This document shows positions 16,642 to 25,607 of a stretch of DNA of 64,000 bases, piece by piece; position 1 is the stretch's first letter, and each line of letters starts with the position of its first letter. The DNA lies in assembly GCF_025151535.1 (NCBI RefSeq), contig NZ_CP102288.1, forward strand, positions 1,700,501 to 1,764,500. The letters run 5' to 3'. Position numbers and translations under genes: made by a program. The notes under the pieces were generated by a model, which did not search any database, was not told where the DNA came from, and worked only from the letters and a program-made list of their open reading frames with translations. This DNA comes from Segatella copri DSM 18205 (GTDB taxonomy: Bacteria; Bacteroidota; Bacteroidia; Bacteroidales; Bacteroidaceae).

Positions 16642-16948
16642 TAGGTGTCTGACTAGCTGCATCAGCAAACACGTAGCCCTTAGCTACAGTGATTACCACG
16701 CCACGAGCTATCTCAACATCAACGGTATTAGCCTCGAGGTCAACACGCTTAACAGTGCCATAAACACCGCCGCCTGTAACCACCTTTGTACCCTCTGCCA
16801 AAGCATTCTGGAATTTGCGGATTTCCTTCTGCTTCTTCTGCTGAGGACGGATCATAAAGAACCACATGATAGCGAAGATAGCTACCATCATGATGAGAAA
16901 ACTCATGCTGCTACCACCGGCAGCTGCTTGCAATACTAAATTTGTCAT
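16634..16948 (-). CDS. yajC: Preprotein translocase subunit YajC
   Basis: YajC is a small accessory subunit of the SecDF-YajC complex that assists protein export. The 104-residue product has one membrane segment (about residues 14-36, SMSFLIMMVAIFAIMWFFMI), followed by RPQQKKQKEIRKF and a conserved VTGGGVYGTVKRVD, the YajC hallmark. The C-terminus is longer than in enterobacteria. It is 78 bases after nusB and overlaps ybbR. Confidence 0.95.
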   Translation of the reverse strand: MTNLVLQAAAGGSSMSFLIMMVAIFAIMWFFMIRPQQKKQKEIRKFQNALAEGTKVVTGGGVYGTVKRVDLEANTVDVEIARGVVITVAKGYVFADAASQTPNA

Positions 16949-17026
16949 GTCGTTAAAGTATTATCTATTATTATTTTATGTTCTATATATAAATAAGGTG
17001 TGGCCAGCAAGAAAGGCCCCCGTTAT

Positions 17027-18094
17027 TTACTCACCCTCGCCCGGAGCGCGGTGAATGCGCGGACGACGGCCGGCTGGGTGCTGGTTGTCTGGGCGCTGTT
17101 TGCCGGCATGTTCGCCGTGCTGTGCATGCTGATGCTGCTTGCGCTCAGGCATCTCCTTCTGGATGAGGTTGCGGCTGATGAGCTCGCGGCAGATGCTGTC
17201 GAGCATACCGTTAACATAACCGCCGCTGCGAGGAGTGCTGTATGCCTTGGCAAGTTCTACATACTCGTTGATAGTGACGGTAGCCGGGATGCCAGGGAAG
17301 TTCATCACCTCGGCGATGGCAATCTGCATGATAATCACATCCATATAGGCAAGACGTGAGAAATCCCAGTTGCGCAAAGCCTCGCTCATATAGCGCTGGT
17401 AGGTATCGCAGTTGAGGATGGTAGCACGGAAGAGCTTGCGTGCAAACTCTCTGTCTTCAGCATCCTTATATTCCGGCAGCAATTCCTGCTTGGCCTTAGC
17501 TTCCGGGTCGAAACGCTTGATAGTCTTCAATACGAAAGTATCTATGATATCCTTGTCATCGTTCCAGTAGAGGCTCTTCTCCTCGAGGAATGCATCAAGA
17601 TCTTCATTATTCTGAATAAACTGCTTGTAGATGCGGCGCCATACCTCACGGTCGCGGCTATACTCGTCGAGATCGGCGAGTTCCTCATCAATAGCACCGC
17701 TTACATAATCAGCATAGAAATCACTAGACGTAATAGCTGTATACACTTTGCGTACCATTTCAATATCCTCATCCCAGTTGGAATGCTTAACATCTATCCA
17801 TTCGAGCAGCATCTTGTTCTCTTCGAGCTGCAGAGCGAACTTATTGAATGCGAAACGTGGTGAAGGTTCCTGCTCACCCTCTCTCTTGGCACGAGCCACA
17901 TCTACATCGTAGCGCTTGCGTGCCTCCTGAGTGATGGCAACGATGAGCTGCAACATGTAGTTGTACAAATCGTATGACTTGGAGAGACTAAACATCAGCT
18001 CCTTCTCAGCGTTATCCATGTTATGATCGCTGTTTTGATAGTATGCGTAGGTTAACTGCACAATCTTACGTCTTATCAAATCCCTATTAATCAT
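17027..18094 (-). CDS. nusB: Transcription antitermination factor NusB
   Basis: NusB binds boxA RNA with S10 (NusE) in antitermination complexes and supports rRNA transcription. At 355 residues it is far longer than the enterobacterial 139, as is usual in Bacteroidota. The recognisable NusB core is near the C-terminus: LFRATILNCDTYQRYM, SRLAYMDVIIMQIAIAEVMNFPGIPATVTINEYVELAKAYS, and GYVNGMLDSICREL. The N-terminal 200 residues are a charged helical extension. The last 45 residues are a His, Gln, Arg and Pro-rich tail (QHQHAQHGEHAGKQ). Its promoter faces that of rplY. Confidence 0.9.
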   Translation of the reverse strand: MINRDLIRRKIVQLTYAYYQNSDHNMDNAEKELMFSLSKSYDLYNYMLQLIVAITQEARKRYDVDVARAKREGEQEPSPRFAFNKFALQLEENKMLLEWIDVKHSNWDEDIEMVRKVYTAITSSDFYADYVSGAIDEELADLDEYSRDREVWRRIYKQFIQNNEDLDAFLEEKSLYWNDDKDIIDTFVLKTIKRFDPEAKAKQELLPEYKDAEDREFARKLFRATILNCDTYQRYMSEALRNWDFSRLAYMDVIIMQIAIAEVMNFPGIPATVTINEYVELAKAYSTPRSGGYVNGMLDSICRELISRNLIQKEMPERKQHQHAQHGEHAGKQRPDNQHPAGRRPRIHRAPGEGE

Positions 18095-18143
18095 TCTCTA
18101 ATGTTTTTAAAAGATTCATTTATTAAATTACTTAATACGCTTG

Positions 18144-18151
18144 CAAAAATA
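18144..18151 (-). promoter_or_regulatory. -7 element of the nusB promoter
   Basis: The minus strand reads TATTTTTG, a TAnnTTTG match. The -33 element is weak (CAAG on the plus strand at 18172). The nusB ATG is 50 bases downstream. Confidence 0.5.
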
Positions 18152-18263
18152 CACATTAAATAGGTAATAGACAAGAAAACGGGCAAAAATTTCAGTTTAT
18201 TTAAGCAAAAAATTGTATTTTCAATATTTTTTCTGCATATAAAACCTGTTTTTCGGCAAAAAG

Positions 18264-18295
18264 TTTGCTCATTCCAAATAATTTTAGTAATTTTG
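18264..18295 (+). promoter_or_regulatory. Promoter of rplY
   Basis: TTTG (18264-18267), 20-base spacer, TAATTTTG (18288-18295). The leader to the rplY ATG is about 80 bases. Confidence 0.75.
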
Positions 18296-18378
18296 CACCC
18301 GCTTTAAGCAAAGCTAATCCGTGTGATGGCGAGTTAAGGCACATTTTTTATTAATAACTTAATTTAGAGTAACACAAA

Positions 18379-18984
18379 ATGAAAGAGATTAATGTAACAG
18401 GTCAGAAGCGTACAGACCTTGGCAAGAAAGCTTCTAAGACATTGCGTAAGGAAGGTTTGATTCCATGTAACCTTTATGGTGAGAAGAAGGGCGAGAACGG
18501 TGCTCCTGAGGCTTTGTCATTCGCAGTTCCATTCGCTGAGTTGCGTAAAATCATCTACACTCCTCATGTATACGTTATCAACCTCATCATCGACGGTGAG
18601 AGCCACACAGCTATCATGAAGGAGATCCAGTTCCACCCAACAACAGACGCTCCTCTGCACGTTGACTTCTACGAGGTTAACGACCAGAAGCCTATCACTA
18701 TCGGTATTCCAGTTAAGTTGACAGGTCTTGCACAGGGTGTACGTGATGGTGGTCGTATGAACCTCTCTATCCGTAAGATCAACGTTACAGCTCCTTACCA
18801 GGTTATTCCTGAGCACCTCGATATCGACGTTACTGAGTTGAAGATCGGTAAGAGCATCAAGGTAGGTGACCTCTCATTCGAGGGTCTCGAGTTGGCTACA
18901 AGCAAGGCTGTTGTAGTTTGCTCTATCAAGATGACACGTAACGCTCAGCTCGCAGCTCAGGCTGCTGATGATGCAGAGGCTTAA
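18379..18984 (+). CDS. rplY: 50S ribosomal protein L25 / general stress protein Ctc
   Basis: L25 binds 5S rRNA in the large ribosomal subunit. The 201-residue protein is the long Ctc form with an N-terminal L25 domain (about 1-90: KRTDLGKKASKTLRKEGLIPCNLYG, HTAIMKEIQFHPTTDAPLHVDFYEV) and a C-terminal TL5 domain (about 95-185). It ends in an Ala-rich tail. Codon use is highly biased (many preferred codons), as expected for a ribosomal gene. It is followed 51 bases on by pth, the usual neighbour. Confidence 0.97.
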   Translation: MKEINVTGQKRTDLGKKASKTLRKEGLIPCNLYGEKKGENGAPEALSFAVPFAELRKIIYTPHVYVINLIIDGESHTAIMKEIQFHPTTDAPLHVDFYEVNDQKPITIGIPVKLTGLAQGVRDGGRMNLSIRKINVTAPYQVIPEHLDIDVTELKIGKSIKVGDLSFEGLELATSKAVVVCSIKMTRNAQLAAQAADDAEA

Positions 18985-19035
18985 TCACTGAGTCATCTAG
19001 AGATTTTACGAACCTGAGTAAAGCATTATCAAACA

Positions 19036-19608
19036 TTGGATAAATATTTGATTTGTGGGCTTGGTAACCCTGGCGATGAATATGCCGGCACCAGGCACAA
19101 CACAGGATTTATGGTATTGGACGCTTTTGCTAAAGCGTCCAATATTCATTTTGAGGATAAGCGATATGGCTTCGTAGCCGAGACTACGCTCAAGGGAAGA
19201 AAGATTTTCCTGCTCAAACCTACCACATTCATGAACCTCAGCGGTAATGCGGTAAGATATTGGCTGAATCAGGAAAAGATTGACCAGAGCCGACTGCTCG
19301 TTATCAGCGATGAGCTAGCCCTGCCTCTGGGTGCTTTCCGACTGAAGGCGAACGGCAGCAACGGCGGCCATAACGGATTGGGACATATCCAGCAGCTTAT
19401 CGGTCAGAACTATGCCCGCCTGCGCATGGGCATCGGCAACGATTATCCACGTGGCGGCCAGATAGACTGGGTGCTGGGCAAATATACTGAGGAAGACATG
19501 AAGCAGCTGCAGCCGGCCATCGACCTGGGTGTAGAGATTATCAAGAGCTTCGTCCTTGCCGGTATCGACATCACCATGAACCAATACAATAAGCTAGGAA
19601 AGAAATAA
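19036..19608 (+). CDS. pth: Peptidyl-tRNA hydrolase, TTG start
   Basis: Pth releases peptides from peptidyl-tRNAs that drop off ribosomes. The 190-residue protein has [21 protein letters not shown] with the catalytic His near residue 20, [12 protein letters not shown], and [12 protein letters not shown], all standard. The only in-frame initiator that keeps the conserved N-terminus ([12 protein letters not shown]) is TTG at 19036; an in-frame stop lies at 19015-19017 and there is no ATG between. It lies between rplY and an S4-domain gene (2-base gap), probably in one transcript from the rplY promoter. Confidence 0.95.
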   Translation: MDKYLICGLGNPGDEYAGTRHNTGFMVLDAFAKASNIHFEDKRYGFVAETTLKGRKIFLLKPTTFMNLSGNAVRYWLNQEKIDQSRLLVISDELALPLGAFRLKANGSNGGHNGLGHIQQLIGQNYARLRMGIGNDYPRGGQIDWVLGKYTEEDMKQLQPAIDLGVEIIKSFVLAGIDITMNQYNKLGKK

Positions 19609-19610
19609 TC

Positions 19611-20033
19611 ATGAAGGAATCAGCAAGAATAGACAAGTGGCTCTGGGCTGCCCGCATTTACAAGACCCGCAGCATTGCTGCCGATGCCTGTAAGAATGGC
19701 CGCGTCATGGTAGGAGGCGTAACGAGAAAGCCTTCCTTCATCATCAAGCGTGGCGATGTGGTGAGCGTAAAGAAAGCCCCTATCACCTACTCTTTCGAGG
19801 TTCTCGACTGCATAGAGCAGCGCGTAGGTGCCAAGATGCTGTATGGTGTCTATAAGAACGTAACCGACCCTAAGCAATACGAGCTCCTGGAGATGAGCCG
19901 CATCAGCGGATTCGTAGATAGAGCCCGAGGCACTGGTCGCCCTACAAAGAAAGAACGCCGTGCCCTGGACGCCTTCGTAGCTCCAGCCATGTTTGGATTT
20001 GACGAAGAAGACTGGGACGAAGATGAAGAATAA
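19611..20033 (+). CDS. S4-domain RNA-binding protein (Hsp15-like)
   Basis: This 140-residue protein has an S4 RNA-binding domain at about residues 1-75 (RIDKWLWAARIYKTRSIAADACKNGRVMVGG, then IKRGDVVSV). Hsp15 (HslR) recycles free 50S subunits carrying nascent chains. The C-terminal part includes RGTGRPTKKERRALDAF, typical of this group, and an acidic end. It is 2 bases after pth and ends in an intrinsic terminator. Confidence 0.88.
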   Translation: MKESARIDKWLWAARIYKTRSIAADACKNGRVMVGGVTRKPSFIIKRGDVVSVKKAPITYSFEVLDCIEQRVGAKMLYGVYKNVTDPKQYELLEMSRISGFVDRARGTGRPTKKERRALDAFVAPAMFGFDEEDWDEDEE

Positions 20034-20036
20034 AAG

Positions 20037-20077
20037 AATCCCCTATACATCTTTTACACTGTATAGGGGATTTTTTT
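20037..20077 (+). terminator. Intrinsic terminator of the rplY-pth-S4 transcript
   Basis: AATCCCCTATAC (20037-20048) and GTATAGGGGATT (20061-20072) pair exactly. A T-run ends at 20077. Confidence 0.85.
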
Positions 20078-20198
20078 ATTCCCATTGAGCATTCTTCTTT
20101 TGCTGGCTCTTTTCATGAATAATCAACCCGACAGCAAAAAGACAAATCAGGATGAGTGCTCCACAAATCATTGCGAAATTAATTTCTTGTGTAGTCAT
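20076..20198 (-). CDS. Small membrane protein (40 aa)
   Basis: This is a short ORF that begins MTTQEINFAMICGALILIC and continues LFAVGLIIHEKSQQKK, giving one clear membrane helix with a basic cytoplasmic tail. It starts 2 bases after the DUF6722 gene stop. The spacing and profile suggest a paired small membrane protein. No named family recognised. Confidence 0.55.
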   Translation of the reverse strand: MTTQEINFAMICGALILICLFAVGLIIHEKSQQKKNAQWE

Positions 20199-20200
20199 AA

Positions 20201-20416
20201 TTATTTTCCTTTCTTTCTTTTATTATTTTTATCGTCAGGACTATTAAGGTGCACAAACCAAAGCCCCAAGCCTAATATTACCATCATTATTAAAATTGCT
20301 ATAGCAACCATTCCTGGGGTATTCATGTCTCCAAAAAAACTTGCTAGCAAGAGCGCCGTCAACATATACTTGGCAACGTCCATTAACCATTTTCCAAATT
20401 CCAGTCCCATAAGCAT
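20201..20416 (-). CDS. DUF6722 family small membrane protein
   Basis: This is a 71-residue protein with two membrane helices (FGKWLMDVAKYMLTALLLASF and MVAIAILIMMVILGLGLWF) and a basic tail (KNNKRKKGK). The pattern EFGKWLxDxAKY near the start is typical of the DUF6722 group in Bacteroidota. Function is unknown. Its -7 element lies just upstream (CAAATATA, 20432-20439, plus strand). It is followed 2 bases later by a 40-residue membrane ORF. Confidence 0.65.
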   Translation of the reverse strand: MLMGLEFGKWLMDVAKYMLTALLLASFFGDMNTPGMVAIAILIMMVILGLGLWFVHLNSPDDKNNKRKKGK

Positions 20417-20551
20417 TTCTATTTAGCTCTGCAAATATACAACATTTTAAGATACGATGCAAGAAAATTGGGATAATTATTGCTAAAAATATACGAAATG
20501 GAAACTTATATGTGATATTTGGCTGCTTATTTTAAAATAATGCTTAAAATA

Positions 20552-20583
20552 TTTGGAGCGAATAGAGAAAAAACATACCTTTG
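20552..20583 (+). promoter_or_regulatory. Promoter of the outer-membrane barrel gene
   Basis: TTTG (20552-20555), 20-base spacer, TACCTTTG (20576-20583). The leader to the ATG at 20678 is about 90 bases. Confidence 0.75.
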
Positions 20584-20677
20584 CATCTAGCAAAAATGAT
20601 GGAATCAGCATACACACTGATAACTAATCATACTCTATATGAGCATTATATACTATCAATTTAAAATATTAGAGATC

Positions 20678-21208
20678 ATGAAAAAATTATTCGTTATGGC
20701 AGCTATGGTACTGTCTTCAGTAGGTGCTTTCGCACAGCAGGCTGCAGGTACAACAACTATTCAGCCTAAGGTAGGTTTGAACGTTTCTACTATCGCTGAC
20801 GGCGATTGGAAGGCAGGTTTCGCAGCCGGTGCTGAATTGCAGTATCAGGCTACAGACAAGTTAGGTCTTGCTGTTGGCGCTCTCTACTCTGCTCAGGGAA
20901 CAAAGTCTGATCACGTAACTTGGACTCCAGGATATATCAACGTACCTGTAACATTGAACTACTATGTAGCTCAGGGTCTCGCTCTCAAGGCTGGTATTCA
21001 GCCAGGTTTCATGGTAGGTAAGGATGATATGCCTGACGAGCTTGTTAAGACATTCGACCTTTCTGTACCAGTAGGTCTCTCTTATGAGTATTCTAACCTT
21101 GTATTCGATGCTCGCTACAACATCGGCTGCACAAAGGTATTCAAGCACTCAGACGAAGGTTACAACAACGTAATCCAGATTACTGTAGGTTACAAGTTCG
21201 CTCTCTAA
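20678..21208 (+). CDS. PorT-family outer-membrane beta-barrel protein
   Basis: This is a 176-residue secreted protein. The signal peptide MKKLFVMAAMVLSSVGAFAQ is followed by short alternating strands with aromatic ends (GLNVSTIADGDWKAGFAAGAELQY, LGLAVGALYSAQG, FALs ending in YKFAL). This is the OMP_b-brl_2/PorT pattern. The start at 20678 is chosen for the signal peptide; an upstream in-frame ATG at 20639 adds a non-signal extension. Function is unknown. Codon use is strongly biased, suggesting high expression. A terminator follows. Confidence 0.85.
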   Translation: MKKLFVMAAMVLSSVGAFAQQAAGTTTIQPKVGLNVSTIADGDWKAGFAAGAELQYQATDKLGLAVGALYSAQGTKSDHVTWTPGYINVPVTLNYYVAQGLALKAGIQPGFMVGKDDMPDELVKTFDLSVPVGLSYEYSNLVFDARYNIGCTKVFKHSDEGYNNVIQITVGYKFAL

Positions 21209-21236
21209 TCGAGAACTCTTGACAAGACAAAATAAC

Positions 21237-21279
21237 AATCCCCGCTCCTCATTACGAAGAGCGGGGATTTCTTTTTTTC
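21237..21279 (+). terminator. Intrinsic terminator after the barrel gene
   Basis: AATCCCCGCTC (21237-21247) pairs with GAGCGGGGATT (21259-21269), followed by a T-run. Confidence 0.85.
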
Positions 21280-21363
21280 TCGTCATATCTGTCTGAATAA
21301 GCCTCACGTAAACATGGAGTGAGGCTTACTATCGTTTTAAATGAAGCTTACTTCATTTTCTTT

Positions 21364-24309
21364 CTAGAACATTCTGCCGCCTGGACGACCACCGCCAAAA
21401 CCGCCATTGAATGGACGGCCACTGAAGTTTGGACGACCACCAGGACCACTAGGACCTTCAGGTCCACCCCTATGGGCATCCTTGCCTCCGAAGAGATTCA
21501 GGCGGTAAATCACATGCAGCATCGCATAGCTGTTGATGGCATTATACTCCGTATCCGTACGGGATGTAGCAGAAATGGCACGAGAGAAGGTGCTCTGCTG
21601 GCGGAGAATATCGTAGAACTGCAGCATGATGGTAAGAGGCTTGCCCTTCAGGAAACCCTGAGAGAGCTGCGCATTCCATACAAACTCATCCGTATTCATG
21701 CTGCTGTCGCTATAACCGCGGCGGCTGCTGATAGAGAGGCTTGAGTTCAGACTGGTGCCCCAAGGCGCTGTAAGCGTCATGCTAGGACCATAAGAGAACT
21801 GCCAGGTATTGAGGTTGCTGTTAGGCTGCAACTTGTTTGTAGCATGGTTATAATTCAATGTTCCATCGAGCGAAAGCTCCAGCCAGTTGTTACGATAGCT
21901 GAAAGAGAGGCGCTCTCTCCAAGTAGTACTGCGGGTGGTATTCTTCTGTGAATCAGACTGCTTGTCGAGACTCAGATAACTCACATAGTTGTTGTAACCC
22001 AAGTAGGTGTCGGTATTCAAGTTCCATACACCAGCACTATCGATAGAGCAGTTGAACATAAAGGCTCCCATCACATTCCAGTTGCCATTGATATTCTCAG
22101 GTCGGGTGATTCTACCACCAGTCTTCTCATCGTAGGTCACCTTATTGCTGATGCTATTGTTGGTGGTTGAGAAGTTGATGAAAGTCATGACACCCTTGTT
22201 GTGGTTCTGCACGAAATTGTTGTAGAACAATCGGAAGTTCTGGGTGAACGATGGCTTCAAGCCAGGGTTACCCTTCGAGATGTTCAGCGGGTCGCTGTTA
22301 TCCGTGATGTCAAGCAACTGAGAGATGCTTGGCTGCGCTGTGGTACCACGGTAGTTCACGCGCAGGTTGCTCATCTTGGAGAAGCGATAACGGAAATCGA
22401 GGGTTGGACTGAAATTGGTAACCGTGCGGACGGTATCCTTATGATTGCCCATATAATCGTAGATGAAGTTGGAGCGCTGTGGCTGAATCATTACACCGAA
22501 GTTGAGATTATATTTGCTTCGGATGAATCGCATCATTACCTGAATATCATGAGTATAGTTCTTATACTCAGAATACTTGCTCAAATCCTTATCCTTGTAA
22601 TTATCAAGCTGACCGGCAAACGGATTCAGGTAACTATCCCAACCACGATATTCGTGATCGCCATTCATGGCATACTTGCTGAAATCGTAGGTGCTGCGGT
22701 CGCTCTTGGAGTAGCTGTAAGTAAACTTATAGCTGAACTGCAGGAAGGTAGCCTTCCAGAGTGGCTCACTATAGGTCAACTGGCCCGCATAACTGTAATT
22801 CTTCGAAGGAGTCAGGTTATAGCGGTTGGTCTGATAAGTAGAATCCTTACCCTCCGCTGTCTGTACGAGATAGAGCTTGGCGTTGTTGAGCGAGATGCTC
22901 TTGCTGTCATTATCCGTATATTTGGCATCCACACGGAAGGTGATGTTACGTCCCTTGTTGCCCAACTTGCGGTTCACCTGCAGCATACCCCTGATATTGT
23001 TATTATCAGAATAGGTGATTCCGTTAGTCAACTGACTGTTCACCATAGCCTCAGCCTTGTCCAACTCCTCAATACCTTCCTCAGAAAGAGGGTCTTTGGA
23101 GGTAATGGTATAAGGATCCTTGTTGTAAGAAGCCGACTGGCTGCCACTCAATCCATCGCTGGTACTCCAGGAGATGGAAGGACGGAAGAGGATATTGGTC
23201 ATGGAATCAGGCATCCATTCCAAGCGGATGTTGCCATTCCAGCTGTTGCTGCGGGAGAAATTCTGAGTCAAGCTGTTGCTGAACGAAGAGCTGCTACCCA
23301 TGAAGTTCTCGCTGGAACGACGGCTCCAAATATCGCCATCGCTGTGATTCCAGCGAAGTGAAGTATTGAACTTGAATTTATCTTTCAGTTCATAATTATA
23401 GTTAGCACCTATCATCTTGCTGGCATTCAAACCGTTAGCACCTCCGAAACCTCTACCGGGGCCACCGCCTCCGAAACCACGGTCGCTGGTGTTATTGGCA
23501 TTGGCAAAGAGCATGAATCGGTTGTTATCATTGAAATAACCTCCCATGCCACGCATATTGTAGCGGCTCTTGTTGCCCACACCCAGGTCGATATTGGAAA
23601 TCAGACCCTTGTTCATACCCTTCTTGACACCGAAGTCGAGCACGGTCTGCTCCTCGCCATCATCAATACCGGTCACCTTAGAGAGATCACTCTTCTCATC
23701 GTATGCCTTGATTTTCTCGATGATGCTGGTAGGCAGGTTCTTCAGGGCAGTCTTGGTATCACCCGTCATAAACTCCTTACCGTCTACCAGAATCTTCTTT
23801 ACTTCCTTACCATTAATCTTGATGGTACCGTCATCGCTCACCTCTGCACCCGGCAGACGCTTTACGAGTTCCTCTACTACAGAGCCTTCCGGTGTGCGAT
23901 AGGCTGAAGAATTGTACACGAAAGTATCCTCCTTCAGGGTTACCTTCTGAGCCATGGCTGTTACCACTGCGCCTTTCAGCATGATAGCCTCAGCACCCAG
24001 CACAATCTTACCCATAGCCAGATCCTTGTTATCAGAAATTTGGATACGCTTCACAGTAGACTTGTATCCTACGCTCGAAATCTTGAGCAGATACTTGCCA
24101 TTAGCCGGAGCGGTGACATGAAAGAGTCCGTTCTCATTACTGATGGCACCAGCCACATACGTGCTGTCGCTCTTAAGCAATTGAATAGTTACCTGCTCAA
24201 TGGCCTCCTTGGTATCGCGGTCGGTAATCTGACCGGATATCAGTCGCTGTTGAGCAAAGGATGCTATTGCCATCAACAGCAGCAGCATCGTCAGAATCGA
24301 TTTTTTCAT
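21364..24309 (-). CDS. TonB-receptor-like outer-membrane barrel protein
   Basis: This 981-residue outer-membrane protein starts at 24309, where MKKSILTMLLLLMAIASFAQQ is a clear signal peptide; an upstream ATG (24354) adds a non-signal leader. After the signal comes a carboxypeptidase-regulatory-like domain (ISGQITDRDTKEAIEQVTIQLL), then a plug-like domain (GSVVEELVKRLPGAEVSDDGTIKINGKEVKKILVDGKEF) and a barrel of OMP_b-brl_3 type. The C-terminus is Gly, Pro and Arg-rich (GGPEGPSGPGG, GGFGGGRPGGRMF), unusual for a barrel end. There is no SusD partner next to it, so a glycan or metal substrate cannot be assigned. A -7 element (CAAATTTA, plus strand 24452-24459) lies upstream. Confidence 0.85.
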   Translation of the reverse strand: MKKSILTMLLLLMAIASFAQQRLISGQITDRDTKEAIEQVTIQLLKSDSTYVAGAISNENGLFHVTAPANGKYLLKISSVGYKSTVKRIQISDNKDLAMGKIVLGAEAIMLKGAVVTAMAQKVTLKEDTFVYNSSAYRTPEGSVVEELVKRLPGAEVSDDGTIKINGKEVKKILVDGKEFMTGDTKTALKNLPTSIIEKIKAYDEKSDLSKVTGIDDGEEQTVLDFGVKKGMNKGLISNIDLGVGNKSRYNMRGMGGYFNDNNRFMLFANANNTSDRGFGGGGPGRGFGGANGLNASKMIGANYNYELKDKFKFNTSLRWNHSDGDIWSRRSSENFMGSSSSFSNSLTQNFSRSNSWNGNIRLEWMPDSMTNILFRPSISWSTSDGLSGSQSASYNKDPYTITSKDPLSEEGIEELDKAEAMVNSQLTNGITYSDNNNIRGMLQVNRKLGNKGRNITFRVDAKYTDNDSKSISLNNAKLYLVQTAEGKDSTYQTNRYNLTPSKNYSYAGQLTYSEPLWKATFLQFSYKFTYSYSKSDRSTYDFSKYAMNGDHEYRGWDSYLNPFAGQLDNYKDKDLSKYSEYKNYTHDIQVMMRFIRSKYNLNFGVMIQPQRSNFIYDYMGNHKDTVRTVTNFSPTLDFRYRFSKMSNLRVNYRGTTAQPSISQLLDITDNSDPLNISKGNPGLKPSFTQNFRLFYNNFVQNHNKGVMTFINFSTTNNSISNKVTYDEKTGGRITRPENINGNWNVMGAFMFNCSIDSAGVWNLNTDTYLGYNNYVSYLSLDKQSDSQKNTTRSTTWRERLSFSYRNNWLELSLDGTLNYNHATNKLQPNSNLNTWQFSYGPSMTLTAPWGTSLNSSLSISSRRGYSDSSMNTDEFVWNAQLSQGFLKGKPLTIMLQFYDILRQQSTFSRAISATSRTDTEYNAINSYAMLHVIYRLNLFGGKDAHRGGPEGPSGPGGRPNFSGRPFNGGFGGGRPGGRMF

Positions 24310-24470
24310 TCTTATTTTTAATTTGTTATTATTTCCAACTATGAGTGTTTTCACACATAATCGCTATGATATTCTATTATCATTTTTTGTTACTCGATTG
24401 TTTTGACGCGTTAAATACCCCAAGGTTTAATTCATTATGAGATAAAAAACGCAAATTTAGCAACTTTTTT

Positions 24471-24501
24471 TTTGTATTGTCTCCATTTTAGTGTATCTTT
24501 G
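24471..24501 (+). promoter_or_regulatory. Promoter of aroB
   Basis: TTTG (24471-24474), 19-base spacer, TATCTTTG (24494-24501). The aroB ATG is 27 bases downstream. Confidence 0.8.
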
Positions 24502-24527
24502 CACAAAAATTAATACGTTAGAATGTT

Positions 24528-25574
24528 ATGGAACAAAGAGTAATCATATCAACCCAACTGGAAAGCGAACTGGTAAGTGCACTTTCTGAGTGTGAGCACG
24601 ACAAGCTTTTTGTGCTTACTGATACTACGACATTGGAACTATGCATGCCTGTATTGCAGAATTTTTACTGCATGAAGGAAGCCCATATCATCACTATACC
24701 GGCTACCGATAGCCATAAAGACATCGAAAGTCTGATGATGGTATGGAAAGGACTGCAGGAGGGAGGAGCTTCACGCCACTCCTGTATGATTAATCTGGGC
24801 GGCGGTATGGTAACCGACCTGGGTGGCTTTGCTGCCAGCACTTTTAAGAGAGGTATCAACTTTATCAATATCCCTACCACCCTGCTGGCTATGGTAGATG
24901 CATCGGTAGGTGGAAAGACAGGCATCAACTTCGGTGGACTGAAGAACGAAGTAGGTGTGTTCAACGATTCTAAGTTCGTTATTCTCGATACAGAATTCTT
25001 AAAGACGCTCGATGCAGAAAACATCTGTTCGGGCTATGCAGAGATGCTGAAACACGGTCTGATTTCTACAGAAGCCATGTGGGAAGAACTGGTCAGTTTC
25101 GACCTCGACAAGCCTGATTTGAAGCAGTTGCAGCGCATGGTAGGCGACAGCGTGAAGGTAAAGGAGCGCATTGTAGAGCAGGATCCTCACGAGCAGGGCA
25201 TCCGCAAGGCACTGAACCTGGGCCATACTTTCGGTCATGCATTCGAGAGTTGGGCATTGAAGCGCAAGCCTATCCTGCATGGTTACGCAGTGGCATTCGG
25301 TCTGATTCCAGAACTCTATCTGAGTGTTGCCAAAACCGGATTCCCTACTGAGAAGATGCGCCAGACCGTAAACTTCATCAAGGAATTCTATGGTACACTG
25401 GATATTACCTGCGATGACTATGATGAACTCATCGAGCTGATGCACCATGACAAGAAGAACCAGAATGGCATCATCAACTTCACGATGCTGGGCGGCATAG
25501 GCGATATCCGTATCAACCAGACAGCTACGACAGAAGAGATCAAGGAAGCACTTGACTTCTTCAGAGAAGGATAA
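24528..25574 (+). CDS. aroB: 3-dehydroquinate synthase
   Basis: AroB converts DAHP to 3-dehydroquinate in the shikimate pathway, using NAD+ and a divalent metal. The 348-residue protein has GGGMVTDLGGFAAS (about 91-104, NAD binding), IPTTLLAMVDASVGGKTGIN (about 115-134) and the metal-binding AEMLKHGL and LGHTFGHAFE segments. It is monocistronic with its own promoter, and faces menE, which ends 34 bases away. Confidence 0.97.
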   Translation: MEQRVIISTQLESELVSALSECEHDKLFVLTDTTTLELCMPVLQNFYCMKEAHIITIPATDSHKDIESLMMVWKGLQEGGASRHSCMINLGGGMVTDLGGFAASTFKRGINFINIPTTLLAMVDASVGGKTGINFGGLKNEVGVFNDSKFVILDTEFLKTLDAENICSGYAEMLKHGLISTEAMWEELVSFDLDKPDLKQLQRMVGDSVKVKERIVEQDPHEQGIRKALNLGHTFGHAFESWALKRKPILHGYAVAFGLIPELYLSVAKTGFPTEKMRQTVNFIKEFYGTLDITCDDYDELIELMHHDKKNQNGIINFTMLGGIGDIRINQTATTEEIKEALDFFREG

Positions 25575-25607
25575 TTCAGCTAAGGAATCTTTCTTCAGAG
25601 AATCCCT

